Shown here: piece after piece, positions 53,780 through 63,200 of the stretch
How positions within the stretch are numbered: position 1 is the stretch's first letter
How the letters are laid out: the number at the start of each line of letters is the position of its first letter
Assembly: GCF_024808665.1 (NCBI RefSeq)
Contig: NZ_JANUBZ010000013.1
Coordinates: 106,306-170,305 of the forward strand
Length of the DNA stretch: 64,000 nucleotides
Source of the DNA: Mucilaginibacter empetricola
GTDB lineage: Bacteria; Bacteroidota; Bacteroidia; Sphingobacteriales; Sphingobacteriaceae
Direction: 5' to 3'
Notes under the pieces: model-generated
The model's database searches: none
Told to the model about the DNA's origin: nothing
What the model saw: the letters and a program-made list of their open reading frames with translations, nothing else
Made by a program: the position numbers and the translations under genes

Positions 53780-55048
53780 ATGAGTAAACGTGTAGTTATA
53801 ACCGGTTTAGGAGTAGTTTCGCCCAATGGTATGAACGTGCCGGATTTTCTACACTCCATAAAAAACGGTATTTCGGGTATAAAATATGTGCCACTGTTTG
53901 AAGAGCTTAAATTCAACTGCCAGGTATGTGGCATGCCCGAGTTTGAATGGGAACAGCTAAGGAATTACATAACTGAAACAAGTTTATACGGATTGAAAGG
54001 CAAGGGCATAGCTTTTGGTATTAAAGCTGCGCTGGATGCCTGGATGGATGCCGGTAATTCAATTGTAAGTGATGAAACATTATATGAAACCGGCTGTGTG
54101 TTCGGTAGCAGCGTTGCTGATACCGATGTTATAAAGAATGCTATAAATAGGGTAGATGCGAAGGAGTCGAAAAAATTAGGGTCCCGTGTGGTTGAGCAGA
54201 TTATGAATAGTGGGGTAACCGCTTACATTTCTGGTAGATTGGGACTTGGCAATAAGATTATTAGCAACTCTTCTGCCTGTGCGACCGGTACCCAGGCCAT
54301 TTTGATGGGCTATGAGTATATAAAATATGGCATGGCAAAAAGAATGGTAGTAGGCAGCAGCGAATATGTTGATTCATACGTGTTTGGCGCCTTTGACTCC
54401 ATGCGTGTTTTATCCCGTAAATTTAATGATCAGCCAGAGAAGGCATCGCGGCCAATGAGTATTTCGGCCGGTGGTTTTGTACCTGGTTCTGGCGCTGGCG
54501 CGCTTATTTTAGAAGATTTGGATTTTGCGCTGGCACGCGGAGCCAAAATTTACGGCGAAATATTGGGCGGAAGCAATAATTCGGGCGGCCAAAGGAGCGG
54601 AGGTACAATGACTGCACCAGCGGCTGCCGGTGTGGTAAGATGTATTACTGATGCCATTGCCCAGGCAAATATTAAGGCCGATGATATTGATTTAATCAGC
54701 GGGCATTTAACAGCAACTATCGCCGATAAACAGGAAATTCAAAATTGGTCGGATGCATTGGGTAGGAGAGGCGAAGATTTTCCGATGGTGAATTCATTAA
54801 AATCGATGATTGGGCATTGCCTTAGTGCAGCAGGTTCAATTGAAATGGTGGCGGCTGTATTACAGTTAGAACATCAGTTTGTGCATCCCAATATTAATAT
54901 TGAAGACCCTAATCCTGAAATAATAGATTTAATAACTGCAAACAATTTACCCACAAATATGGTAAACAAGGATATTAACGTTTTAGCAAAAGCTAATTTT
55001 GGCTTTGGCGACGTTAATACTTGTCTGATAATTTCAAAATATAAATAA
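53780..55048 (+). CDS. FabF-like beta-ketoacyl-ACP synthase II
   Basis: A 422-residue ketosynthase of normal FabF length, beginning MSKRVVITGLGVVSPNG. The nucleophile is C167 in NSSACATGTQA. The first histidine motif reads ISGHLTATIADKQE where FabF has AHGTST, so the Gly after His is replaced by Leu; the second, MIGHCLSAAGS, is normal. Condensing activity is likely. It elongates the acyl chain destined for the resorcinol or the polyene. It sits 2 bp before the ACP gene and follows the FabZ-like gene by 8 bp. Confidence 0.87.
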   Translation: MSKRVVITGLGVVSPNGMNVPDFLHSIKNGISGIKYVPLFEELKFNCQVCGMPEFEWEQLRNYITETSLYGLKGKGIAFGIKAALDAWMDAGNSIVSDETLYETGCVFGSSVADTDVIKNAINRVDAKESKKLGSRVVEQIMNSGVTAYISGRLGLGNKIISNSSACATGTQAILMGYEYIKYGMAKRMVVGSSEYVDSYVFGAFDSMRVLSRKFNDQPEKASRPMSISAGGFVPGSGAGALILEDLDFALARGAKIYGEILGGSNNSGGQRSGGTMTAPAAAGVVRCITDAIAQANIKADDIDLISGHLTATIADKQEIQNWSDALGRRGEDFPMVNSLKSMIGHCLSAAGSIEMVAAVLQLEHQFVHPNINIEDPNPEIIDLITANNLPTNMVNKDINVLAKANFGFGDVNTCLIISKYK

Positions 55049-55050
55049 CA

Positions 55051-55308
55051 ATGGATAGAAACGCTATTTTAAATGAACTAAAAAAAGTACTGACCCCTTA
55101 CACAGAAAACAAAGAATTACTGAACGGAATTACTGAAGAAACTGATTTGATAAAGGATTTAAAGATCAATTCGGCCAATTTGGTTGATATAATTATTGAT
55201 GCTGAGTCGGCATATAATATCGAAATTGATTTCGACTCGGCCGAGAAAATGTACCTGGTGGGTAATTGTATTGATGTTATACTCGATAAAATGAATCAAT
55301 CTGCATGA
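55051..55308 (+). CDS. Acyl carrier protein, divergent
   Basis: An 85-residue ACP. The attachment serine is S41 in LKINSANLVDII, where the usual Asp-Ser is Asn-Ser. Three helices of normal length and many acidic residues are visible (DIIIDAESAYNIEID). It overlaps the downstream phosphopantetheinyl transferase by 4 bp, so carrier and activating enzyme are made together. It is probably the carrier of the FabF/FabZ/FabI-like module of this block. Confidence 0.85.
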   Translation: MDRNAILNELKKVLTPYTENKELLNGITEETDLIKDLKINSANLVDIIIDAESAYNIEIDFDSAEKMYLVGNCIDVILDKMNQSA

Positions 55309-55919
55309 TAAGCACAGGCAATGATATAGTAGCTTTAGGATCAATAAATAAAACAAGGACATGTGAACCCCGGTTTTATTCAAAGATCCTTTCTGCTGCT
55401 GAACAAGAGCTTTATTACCAGCTTGAGTTTACAACATTGCCTTTTGAAAACTATGTATGGTTATTATGGTCGGTTAAAGAATCGGCCTTCAAATATTTGC
55501 AGCGTAATAATCATCAACTTATATTTTCGCCCATTAAAATCAGTGTATTAACAGTTGACGTCCATCCGTATCAACATTATTCCGGTAGCCTGCAGTTTGG
55601 ACATCATTACCTTTTCTTTCGTTCTACAATAACAAATGATTGGATTTCGACGGTTGTTAATGAGGAAGATGATTTTGAATATATCTTCAATGATGTGCAG
55701 GCGATTGAGTATGATAATCGTCAATATCAATCGGATGCAGTGAGGGCGTTTGCCTTAGATAAATTAAATGCTTTTTTCGAGGGTGAGTTTGCGATAGAAA
55801 AAAGCGAATCGAATTACCCGATTTTAGTTAAAGATGCCAAGCGGGTAAATACCCCTATTTCACTCTCTCACGATGGATATTTCGTAGCCTATTCTTTTAA
55901 TTTTAATCCAACTCTTTAA
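55305..55919 (+). CDS. 4'-phosphopantetheinyl transferase (AcpS/ACPS superfamily)
   Basis: A 204-residue transferase. STGNDIVAL at residues 3-11 matches the metal-binding (G/I)DIV motif, with Asn-Asp for Ile-Asp, and LLWSVKESAFKYL near 53-65 is the W-x-KES-A-K motif. It is longer than AcpS (about 120 aa) and shorter than Sfp (about 225-250), an intermediate type. It activates the ACPs of the pigment cluster; the ATGA overlap with the ACP gene supports this. It is the last gene of the block and converges with the next gene nine bp away. Confidence 0.85.
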   Translation: MISTGNDIVALGSINKTRTCEPRFYSKILSAAEQELYYQLEFTTLPFENYVWLLWSVKESAFKYLQRNNHQLIFSPIKISVLTVDVHPYQHYSGSLQFGHHYLFFRSTITNDWISTVVNEEDDFEYIFNDVQAIEYDNRQYQSDAVRAFALDKLNAFFEGEFAIEKSESNYPILVKDAKRVNTPISLSHDGYFVAYSFNFNPTL

Positions 55920-55927
55920 TAGCTCAA

Positions 55928-56605
55928 CTATTTTATTTGAAGTTCCAGTTCGTTGGCTATATTATTTGATGTTTCGGTATTTTGAAGTCGAAGCTCCTTA
56001 ATTAGCAATAATAGTTGTTCACTGTCGCTATCGTCCTTAACAGATATTTCTGTTGATGTGTTGATGATATTCTTCAGCCAATCATTGACTTTACAATCCA
56101 CAACCAAATGAATTCGGTCATTAATGCCTTTATTACTAACGTTATGCGTTAAATTGGCATTAATATACCAGCAATCGCCTTCGGCTAAAATAATGCGGTC
56201 TCCATCTAAATAAAACTCAACTTCCGGATTTGTTAAAATAGGGAAATGCAAACGGGCTTCGCCTTTTTCAAAAGCCAGTTCGTTATCACGATGGGGCTTA
56301 ATAACTGCGCCTGCCTGCAGGTTTAAAAACCTTACAGACATTTGTTCGCATTGCAAACTTGATAATAGCTTTTTTACTGAAGGGAAATTTTGCAGATGCA
56401 TAGTGTCCAGATACTCATTATTGCCCATTAGCTCAGGCGTAATGTTTTTATCATCCCCGTTTGGCGAACGAAGCGGCAGCACCGTCCAGGATCCTTCGAA
56501 ATGATAAGTATTAAAATGTGATTGCCAGTTTTGGTTTACAGAAAGTAATTCGGCCTGTGTAGCTTGTGGGTCAAAGGGCAATTGTAATTTTGCGTAGCGA
56601 ACCAT
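55928..56605 (-). CDS. Aspartyl/asparaginyl beta-hydroxylase-like Fe(II)/2-oxoglutarate dioxygenase
   Basis: A 225-residue double-stranded beta-helix dioxygenase of the Asp/Asn/Pro hydroxylase family. Fe(II) ligands are H105-x-D107 in IKPHRDNELAF and the distal H154 in NANLTHNVSN; the 2-oxoglutarate-binding Arg is probably in GINDRIHLVVD. Length covers one cupin domain. In the family it hydroxylates free amino acids or carrier-bound or peptide Asp/Asn residues. It is encoded last in a minus-strand trio with an HExxH protein (9 bp upstream). Possible clients include the nearby NRPS product; no direct evidence. Confidence 0.85.
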   Translation of the reverse strand: MVRYAKLQLPFDPQATQAELLSVNQNWQSHFNTYHFEGSWTVLPLRSPNGDDKNITPELMGNNEYLDTMHLQNFPSVKKLLSSLQCEQMSVRFLNLQAGAVIKPHRDNELAFEKGEARLHFPILTNPEVEFYLDGDRIILAEGDCWYINANLTHNVSNKGINDRIHLVVDCKVNDWLKNIINTSTEISVKDDSDSEQLLLLIKELRLQNTETSNNIANELELQIK

Positions 56606-56614
56606 AATGTAGTT

Positions 56615-57103
56615 TTAGTTTTCTCTAAGCCAGTTAATCATGTGCGGATACGGCGGCTTGTTGTATTCCGTTGCATTTTTTTCATCATAAGCCATACCAA
56701 CCCATTGTAATAAAGGCAAACCAATGTATCGTCCCTCTGAAAAATTTTCTATCAGGTTTTCACTGCCTCCCTTGTAACCGTCGGCATGAAAAACAACATG
56801 TGGATCCATATTAAGGTATTTAATGGCTGCGTATGACCATGCTAAAGCCATCATTTCGCCACCCTGATTTTCTTCGGTAGGAGGCAGGTCATCACTCATC
56901 GTTTTACGAACTGAAGGAGGCATGGTAGCCAAATGTCCCGCTTCGTGTAGTATATCGCCGGGATATAGTAATTTCTCAGTGTCGATCACAAGTGCTCCAT
57001 CTTTCAATTGTAAGCCAGGTAAAAAAGTATCGCCAGCTATGGGCATTTTAAACACTTTTATACCTACAGACTCAACAAAATCAATGATGGTTTCGGTTAA
57101 CAA
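56615..57103 (-). CDS. Putative zinc-binding HExxH protein, unknown family
   Basis: A 162-residue protein with a single zincin-like motif H53-E54-A-G-H57 (GDILHEAGHLAT) and a downstream acidic helix EENQGGEMMALAWSYA whose glutamates could be the third zinc ligand, giving the layout of a minimal metallopeptidase. No signal peptide is present. A tryptophan-containing C-terminus ends MINWLREN. It lies between the hydroxylase-like gene (9 bp) and the metallophosphoesterase gene (13 bp), as part of one operon. Peptidase activity is inference; an alternative is a metal-binding regulator. Confidence 0.65.
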   Translation of the reverse strand: MLTETIIDFVESVGIKVFKMPIAGDTFLPGLQLKDGALVIDTEKLLYPGDILHEAGHLATMPPSVRKTMSDDLPPTEENQGGEMMALAWSYAAIKYLNMDPHVVFHADGYKGGSENLIENFSEGRYIGLPLLQWVGMAYDEKNATEYNKPPYPHMINWLREN

Positions 57104-57116
57104 AGCTGATTCCTGT

Positions 57117-58070
57117 TTATGAAGCCATTAATTCATTTTCAACCGAGCGCAACTCATAAAATGACGACGTATAAGTTTTATCATATGCCTGACCAGCAAT
57201 CAGGTGTTTGGCTTTTAAGTTGAACTTCTGTTTTTCGTTTTCAAAGCTAAAAACTGTTTTCCCAAGCATCAAACCATCCCATGCGGCCTGGCTCACAACA
57301 ACTTCTTCTTTATTTTTATTAGATATAACGGCAGGACCCTGCAATAATTTGTGGTTGTGTCCACTCAAAATCAAATCTATATGTTCAGATTGACGGGCAA
57401 GTTTTTGATTGTCCGGTTGATCTCCTTTTTGCGAATATCCTAAATGAGAAAGGCAAACCACTAAGTCGCAATGCTCATTTTCCTTCAAAAACGCGGCCAT
57501 ATCATTTGCGCTTTTTATAGCATCATTATATTTAATACCCACTATCTGGTGCCCAACACCCGTAATACCTACTTTAAACTTACCTGAATTTATAATAACA
57601 TAAGGCGCTACCAGTTCGCTTAAATTACTGTTGAATTCATAATTACAATTTACCAGTTTAAATTTCATCAGCGGAATTAACTCAGCCAAATGATCCTGTC
57701 CCTGTATTAATTCATGATTACCGACGGTTGCCACATTATAGCCCATCTTATTCATCAAACCAATTACCTGTTTATGTTCCGCAATACTGCTATTACCATT
57801 CAAAAAATCACCGGCGTCGAGCAGTAAGCCACTGGTCTCCTGGTTCTCTATAAGCGTTTTTAACTTATTAATGCCACCCATGTTATTGTAGACAGCATTT
57901 AAATTTCCGTGCAAATCATTAGTATGGTATATGGTAACCGCGCTACCAGAAGCATGAATAGTATTAATCTGCTTGCTTATAGAAGCTACTGATGTCATCG
58001 GTTTGCTTAAAGCCGCAACTCCGGCCATAAACGCTATCTGATTAAGAAATAGTCTGCGCTGCTTGTTCAT
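57117..58070 (-). CDS. Exported metallophosphoesterase / 5'-nucleotidase-like protein
   Basis: A 317-residue metallophosphoesterase of the 5'-nucleotidase (UshA/SoxB) type. Motifs: TIYHTNDLHGNL, LLLDAGDFLNG, TVGNHE, CLSHLG and LSGHNH, all of the dinuclear metal site. The N-terminus has a signal-like sequence with adjacent arginines (NKQRRLFLNQI) before a hydrophobic segment, compatible with Tat or Sec export. The C-terminal 5'-nucleotidase substrate domain is missing, so it is a catalytic domain alone. I start at the ATG at 58070 (MNKQRR); an ATG six codons upstream (58088) is also possible. It heads the minus-strand trio. Confidence 0.85.
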   Translation of the reverse strand: MNKQRRLFLNQIAFMAGVAALSKPMTSVASISKQINTIHASGSAVTIYHTNDLHGNLNAVYNNMGGINKLKTLIENQETSGLLLDAGDFLNGNSSIAEHKQVIGLMNKMGYNVATVGNHELIQGQDHLAELIPLMKFKLVNCNYEFNSNLSELVAPYVIINSGKFKVGITGVGHQIVGIKYNDAIKSANDMAAFLKENEHCDLVVCLSHLGYSQKGDQPDNQKLARQSEHIDLILSGHNHKLLQGPAVISNKNKEEVVVSQAAWDGLMLGKTVFSFENEKQKFNLKAKHLIAGQAYDKTYTSSFYELRSVENELMAS

Positions 58071-58088
58071 AATATTAATTGAGTGCAT

Positions 58089-58502
58089 AAATATATAAAT
58101 ATAATTTGCCTAAATAAAAACAACTTTAAGTGCAATCAGTATTTTTTTTTACTATTAACTAATTCGAAATAAAAAGTGATGCAATTAATTAAAAATAATT
58201 GATGCTTTTATTCTTTAATGCCATATTATACAGCAGTTTATATGATGAAAAGGTTTTCTTAAAATAAATTTAAAGTTCATCTGTCAGTATAGTTAATAAG
58301 TGTTATTATGTGAAATAATGATACTTATTTGTTAATAAATATTATTAAAATGATATTGTATTAATCTATATTAAAATGTGGAAAAGAAAACGGCCTTTAA
58401 CGCTTGTTTTATCAGAATATTGGATGAGAAGTAAAAAAAAAGATTTAATATTGATGTAAATTTGAATCACTCTAAAATATTCACAATTAAATTCATTGAC
58501 AT
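58089..58502. other. 414-bp AT-rich divergent intergenic region
   Basis: It is very AT-rich with long A and T tracts, and separates the minus-strand trio from the plus-strand tail-collar gene. It holds one exact TAnnTTTG box (58457-58464). No coding frame, RNA gene or strong hairpin was seen. Confidence 0.55.
58457..58464 (+). promoter_or_regulatory. Bacteroidota-type -7 box for tail-collar operon
   Basis: TAAATTTG matches TAnnTTTG exactly, 38 nt before the ATG at 58503. The nearest TTG lies 34 nt upstream, so the -33 element is not ideal. Confidence 0.4.
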
Positions 58503-59048
58503 ATGGATCCTTTATTAGCTATGATCTTCGCGTTTGGTAGTAATTTTGCACCACAAGGCTTTTTATTCTGCTCCGGGCAACAATTGGCCATTTCTAGCAA
58601 TACAGCTGTATTTTCATTATTGGGAACTACTTATGGAGGTGACGGCGTTAGTAATTTTAAATTGCCTGATTTACGCGGTAGAGCGCCTATTGGTCAGGGC
58701 CAGGGACCCAGTTTAAATAATTATGTTTTAGGCCAGTCCGCAGGTGTTGAAAGTGTATCGATATCAATCAGTAATTTGCCGCAACATACACATGCGCTTA
58801 ATGTGAATAATGCTGCCGGCACTACAGGCGTTCCCGGAATTACAACTTACCTGTCAAAAGGCCCGTCAACAGGTTCAGGTCCAAACGCAACAGTTGAGAA
58901 TATTTACACAACAACAGCGCCTAATACAACTTTAGCTCCAACAGCAATTGGTATGACAGGTAGCAACATGCCTATATCAATTCTTCAGCCATATCTTGCC
59001 ATATCTTATATAATTGCCATGAACGGTATTTTCCCAACACGGAATTAA
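58503..59048 (+). CDS. Tail-collar-domain protein (microcystin-dependent-protein-like)
   Basis: A 181-residue protein of the phage-tail-collar/MdpB family, often found in multi-gene sets in Bacteroidota and cyanobacteria. The collar motif is at the start (FGSNFAPQGFLFCSGQQLAI), followed by YGGDGVSNFKLPDLRGRAPIG and LPQHTHALNVNN, with C-terminal SNMPISILQPYLAISYIIAM, all family signatures. The protein is small, lacks a signal peptide, and is not accompanied by other phage genes, so it is not a prophage remnant. The role of these proteins outside phages is unclear. It is followed by the binding-protein-like gene 19 bp later. Confidence 0.88.
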   Translation: MDPLLAMIFAFGSNFAPQGFLFCSGQQLAISSNTAVFSLLGTTYGGDGVSNFKLPDLRGRAPIGQGQGPSLNNYVLGQSAGVESVSISISNLPQHTHALNVNNAAGTTGVPGITTYLSKGPSTGSGPNATVENIYTTTAPNTTLAPTAIGMTGSNMPISILQPYLAISYIIAMNGIFPTRN

Positions 59049-59067
59049 TATTAAATATTAATCAATT

Positions 59068-60234
59068 GTGATAAAAGGGCCAATTAAAATCGGTTTTTTA
59101 ACACCATATTCTGGTGTATACCCATTTTATGGTAATCATTTAATGGCTGGTATTCTATTAGGTTTATATCCTGATGGAATGCAGTATAATGAGTTTCAGT
59201 TTATTCCGGTTTATACTAAGCAGGGTGACCCTAAAAGTGTTGTAGATGCCGTTAATCAATTGGTTTTTTTTGAAAGGGTTGATATTGTTTCGGGCCTTAT
59301 CAGTTATAAATCAATTCCCGATATTATTCCGGTAATAGAAAGACATAATATCCTGGCTTTCTTTTTCGATATGGGCGAGTGCGTTCCATATTTTGAACAT
59401 TTTAGTCCCCGCATATTTTATTCGTCGCAGCAAATTGTCCAGTCGCAATATGCATTAGGCCATTGGGCACATAAAGAGTATGGGGATGTCGGCATGATGA
59501 TAATGCCGGTTTATGAAGCCGGTTATCATTTAAATACTGCGTTTTATAAAGGCGCTTGTACGGCTGGCTCCCAAACAATGGGTTTGCACGTTTTACCCCG
59601 TGACACATCAAATATTAGTAATTTTAATCTGAGCGCTTTCTTTTCGGAAATAGAAAAAAATCCACCTTCTTTTATACACGCTGTCTTCGCTGGCGACATG
59701 GGCAATAATTTTCTTAAACTATGGCGCCAGTCTTCTTTTTATAAGCACATCCCTTTATTGGTTATTGAAAATATGGCCTATGATGATGTATTGGAAGATA
59801 TAGCCGACCTAGGCATTGAAATGTTCTCAGCCACAACCTGGAGTCGTAATTCTGAAAGCATACGCAACCAGGAGTTTGTAAACAAGTATGAAAATACCGG
59901 CGGACAAATGGCCAATATTTATGGACTTTTAGGGTATGAGGCAGGATTGGCCTTAAAAGAAGTGAAACATCTCATCATTAGACGCGATTTTGATGGCGCG
60001 GCTAAATTATTGCAAAAGGAATCTGTGATAGGCCCGAGAGGCGAACGTAATTTTTATCCTGTGTCAGGTTTTTCATTACCGTTAATAGATATTTTAAAGA
60101 TCAGTACATCACACCAAAAAATATACAAAACCGTACTAAGTCAGGGCAGGGGATTAAAGTTCGATTCAACGGATTTTAAGGAAATTCATGAAGAAAGTGT
60201 GAGCGGCTGGCAAAACCCGTACATGTGTATTTAA
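59068..60234 (+). CDS. Periplasmic-binding-protein-fold protein without signal peptide
   Basis: A 388-residue type I periplasmic binding protein (Leu/Ile/Val-binding or receptor ligand-binding type). The opening IKIGFLTPYSGVYPF is the first beta strand of the fold, with the mature domain starting only a few residues from the GTG start at 59068. No hydrophobic leader precedes it. Later features, ADLGIEMFSATTW and GLLGYEAGLAL, match the C-terminal lobe. Known family members are secreted, so a cytoplasmic or lost-signal version is unusual. It lies between a tail-collar protein and a large secreted protein in one plus-strand unit. Ligand unknown. Confidence 0.8.
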   Translation: MIKGPIKIGFLTPYSGVYPFYGNHLMAGILLGLYPDGMQYNEFQFIPVYTKQGDPKSVVDAVNQLVFFERVDIVSGLISYKSIPDIIPVIERHNILAFFFDMGECVPYFEHFSPRIFYSSQQIVQSQYALGHWAHKEYGDVGMMIMPVYEAGYHLNTAFYKGACTAGSQTMGLHVLPRDTSNISNFNLSAFFSEIEKNPPSFIHAVFAGDMGNNFLKLWRQSSFYKHIPLLVIENMAYDDVLEDIADLGIEMFSATTWSRNSESIRNQEFVNKYENTGGQMANIYGLLGYEAGLALKEVKHLIIRRDFDGAAKLLQKESVIGPRGERNFYPVSGFSLPLIDILKISTSHQKIYKTVLSQGRGLKFDSTDFKEIHEESVSGWQNPYMCI

Positions 60235-60245
60235 AATTCAATTTT

Positions 60246-63200
60246 ATGAAGAAATTTTTTACAAAAGGTTTTTATGTTATTGCCACTATTATCCTCTTTA
60301 TAGGGGCGGCCTTACCTGTACGGGCACAACTTACAGGCACAGATCTCGAAACCGGAGGTTTGTATACCGCGTTGGCAAAAGATGCAAGTAATAACATTTA
60401 CGTAACGCGCATTCAGCCTGGCACTTCGGGTGCAAATTATGAGATTGAAAAATATACTAACGGTACAGGCACGCCGGCCGTTATTTATACAGGTCTGACA
60501 CATGAAATTAGTGATTACCCGTGGGGGCTTGTAGTAACAAGTACGGGTGATATATATGTTTCTACTGATTTTACAGGCGGTAATAGTAGTGTGTTAAAAT
60601 TACATTTTAATGGTAGCGTTTATGTATCAACAACTTTTTTGTCAGGAAACTTCTATTCAGCATTAGCAATTGACGCAAGTGATAATTTATATACAGCTGA
60701 ATATGACTCCGGAACTGGTAAATATGCCGTTGTTAAGTATCCCGCCGGAACAACTACAGGCACAAAATTATATGATAATTTAATGTCAGCCGCAGGATAT
60801 ACTTATCCAACAGGATTGACAGTTGCGTCTAATGGTGATGTTTATGTGGCAGATGCTTTTAGTAATGTAACTACTATTACAGATGGCGGGCATGTTTACA
60901 AATTAACAGCGGCTTCTTCATATGCTGTTTCAACTGTTTCAACCGGCCTTTATGCAACCGCTTTAGGCTTGGATAATTTGGGTAATCTTTACAGTTCTGA
61001 AAACCCCGGATCCGGATATGTTCTGGATGAATACGTTGGAGGTACTGGAACCGGTACAGCAGTTTATAGCCCTTTACATACTAATGGTACTTATTATCCA
61101 TGGGGTATGGCCGTAATTAACAACAATAATATTTTTATTAATGACGCAGACGATGGCTCGGATGCTGGTGCTTTAATACACCTTGTACCAGTTGGGCCTG
61201 CCATCACTACGGCAGGAACTTTATCGGCGTTAAGTACTACTGCAGGTACCCCATCAAGCTCCGAAAACTTTAATGTATCTGGTACAAACATGACAGCGGG
61301 TGTTTTGGTAACCCCTCCGGCAGGTTTTGAAGTAAGTACCGATAATGTTAGTTTTACCAGTACAGTTACTGTTGGTGCCGCGGGTACCATAGCAGCAACT
61401 ACCGTTTATGTACGTTTAGCTGCTTCGGATGCAGTTAATACTTATTCCGGAAATATCGTGTTAAGCAGCTCGGGGGCCACAAGTGTAAATTTAGCTATAC
61501 CAACAAGTACAGTTTCAACACCTCCGCCAACCACTATCAGTTCCATTACCGATGTGTCATCCAGCATAACCAATGCAACCACAGTACAATATACAGTTAC
61601 CTTTGGAGCAGCAGTAAGCGGATTAACTACCGGTAATTTTTCATTAATAACAACCGGCGGTGTAAGCGGAGCGGCCATAGGCGGCATTTCGGGCTCTGGA
61701 GCTACTTATACTGTTACGGTAAATACCAGCACTGGTGATGGTACTATTGGGCTTAACCTGGCCAATGCAACAGGTTTAACTCCTAGTATTACTACTTCAC
61801 TACCATTTACAGGTAGTATTTATACTATCGATAAAACATCACCAACAGTTACCATTAGTGCACCATCTGTAAGCTACGCCAATTCAAGTGCGAGTATTCA
61901 ATATACGGTTACGTTTACTGATGCTAATATGGATCCAAGTACTTTAAGTAATTTAACGGGGCCTGTTGTTTATGCAAATTCCAATGTAACAGGAACAGCG
62001 GCTATTAGTCCTATTTTGATAGGAGCTTTTACCCAATCTGGGAACAACTATAGTATCCCTGTAACATTTAGTGGTGTGACGGGTGATGGTACACTAAATT
62101 TTAGCGTTCCGGCCGGTTTAGTTTCTGACCTTGCGGGGAATACCTCTCTGGCATCGGCGGTATCCGGCACTGTTATTATAGATAATACCCCACCAACAGT
62201 AACTATCAGCGCGCCGTCGGTGAGCAGCACTGCCACAGGGCCGGTAAGCTATACCGTCACTTATGCTGATGCCAACTTTAACTCAAGTACACTAATACCG
62301 GGTAATATTACCTTAAATACAACCGGTACGGCTACAGGTAGTATAGCGGTAACCGGAACAGGGTTAACCAGAACGGTAACCATTTCTTCTATTAGCGGCA
62401 CAGGTAGCCTGGGCATCTCTATTGCTGCAGGCACATCAACCGACCTTGCAGGAAATACTGATATCGGTGCAGGTCCGTCGACAACCTTTACGGTTGCTCA
62501 ACCTACTACCATCAATTCTATTACGGATGTAACATCCAGCCTAACTAATGCAACTACCGTACAATATACAGCAACGTTTGGTGCAGCCGTAGCCGGTTTA
62601 ACCACCAGTAATTTTACATTAACTACAACCGGTAGTGTAAGTGGGGCAAGTGTTACCACTGTTTCAGGATCAGGAACCACCTATACCATTACGATAAATA
62701 CCGGAACAGGAGATGGTACCATTGGGTTAAATCTGGATAATGCAACAGGTATATCTCCGGCCATTACTACTTCGTTACCGTTTGTAGGCAGTACTTATAC
62801 TATCGATAAAACGCCACCAACAGCAACTATCAGTGCTCCATCGGTAACTTATGCCAATTCAAGCGCAAATATCCAATATACGGTGACATTTACAGACCCT
62901 AATATGGATGTCAGTACTTTAAGTAATTTCACGCTGGCGACTATTTTTGGTAATTCGCAAACAACAGGAACAGCCTCCATAGGCGGTCTTTCTATGGGTG
63001 TTTATACTCAATCGGGCAATAGCTATAGTTTCCCGGTAACTATTGATGATGTGACTGGTGATGGTACAATAAGCTTCACCGTTCCTGCGGGCACAGTTGA
63101 TGACCTTGCGGGGAATGGCTCTCTGGCATCTTCTGCAGCAGCTACTGTTATTATTGATAATACGCCGCCGACAGTAACCATCAGCGCACCATCAGTAAGT

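Noticed and set aside
55918..55932. Short hairpin AATAG-CTCAA-CTATT between convergent genes
   Set aside because: A 5-bp AT-rich stem is too weak to call a terminator.
58503..59048. Prophage or phage-tail remnant
   Set aside because: Only the collar-domain gene is phage-like; no capsid, terminase, integrase or lysis genes are nearby, and such proteins are common outside phages in Bacteroidota.
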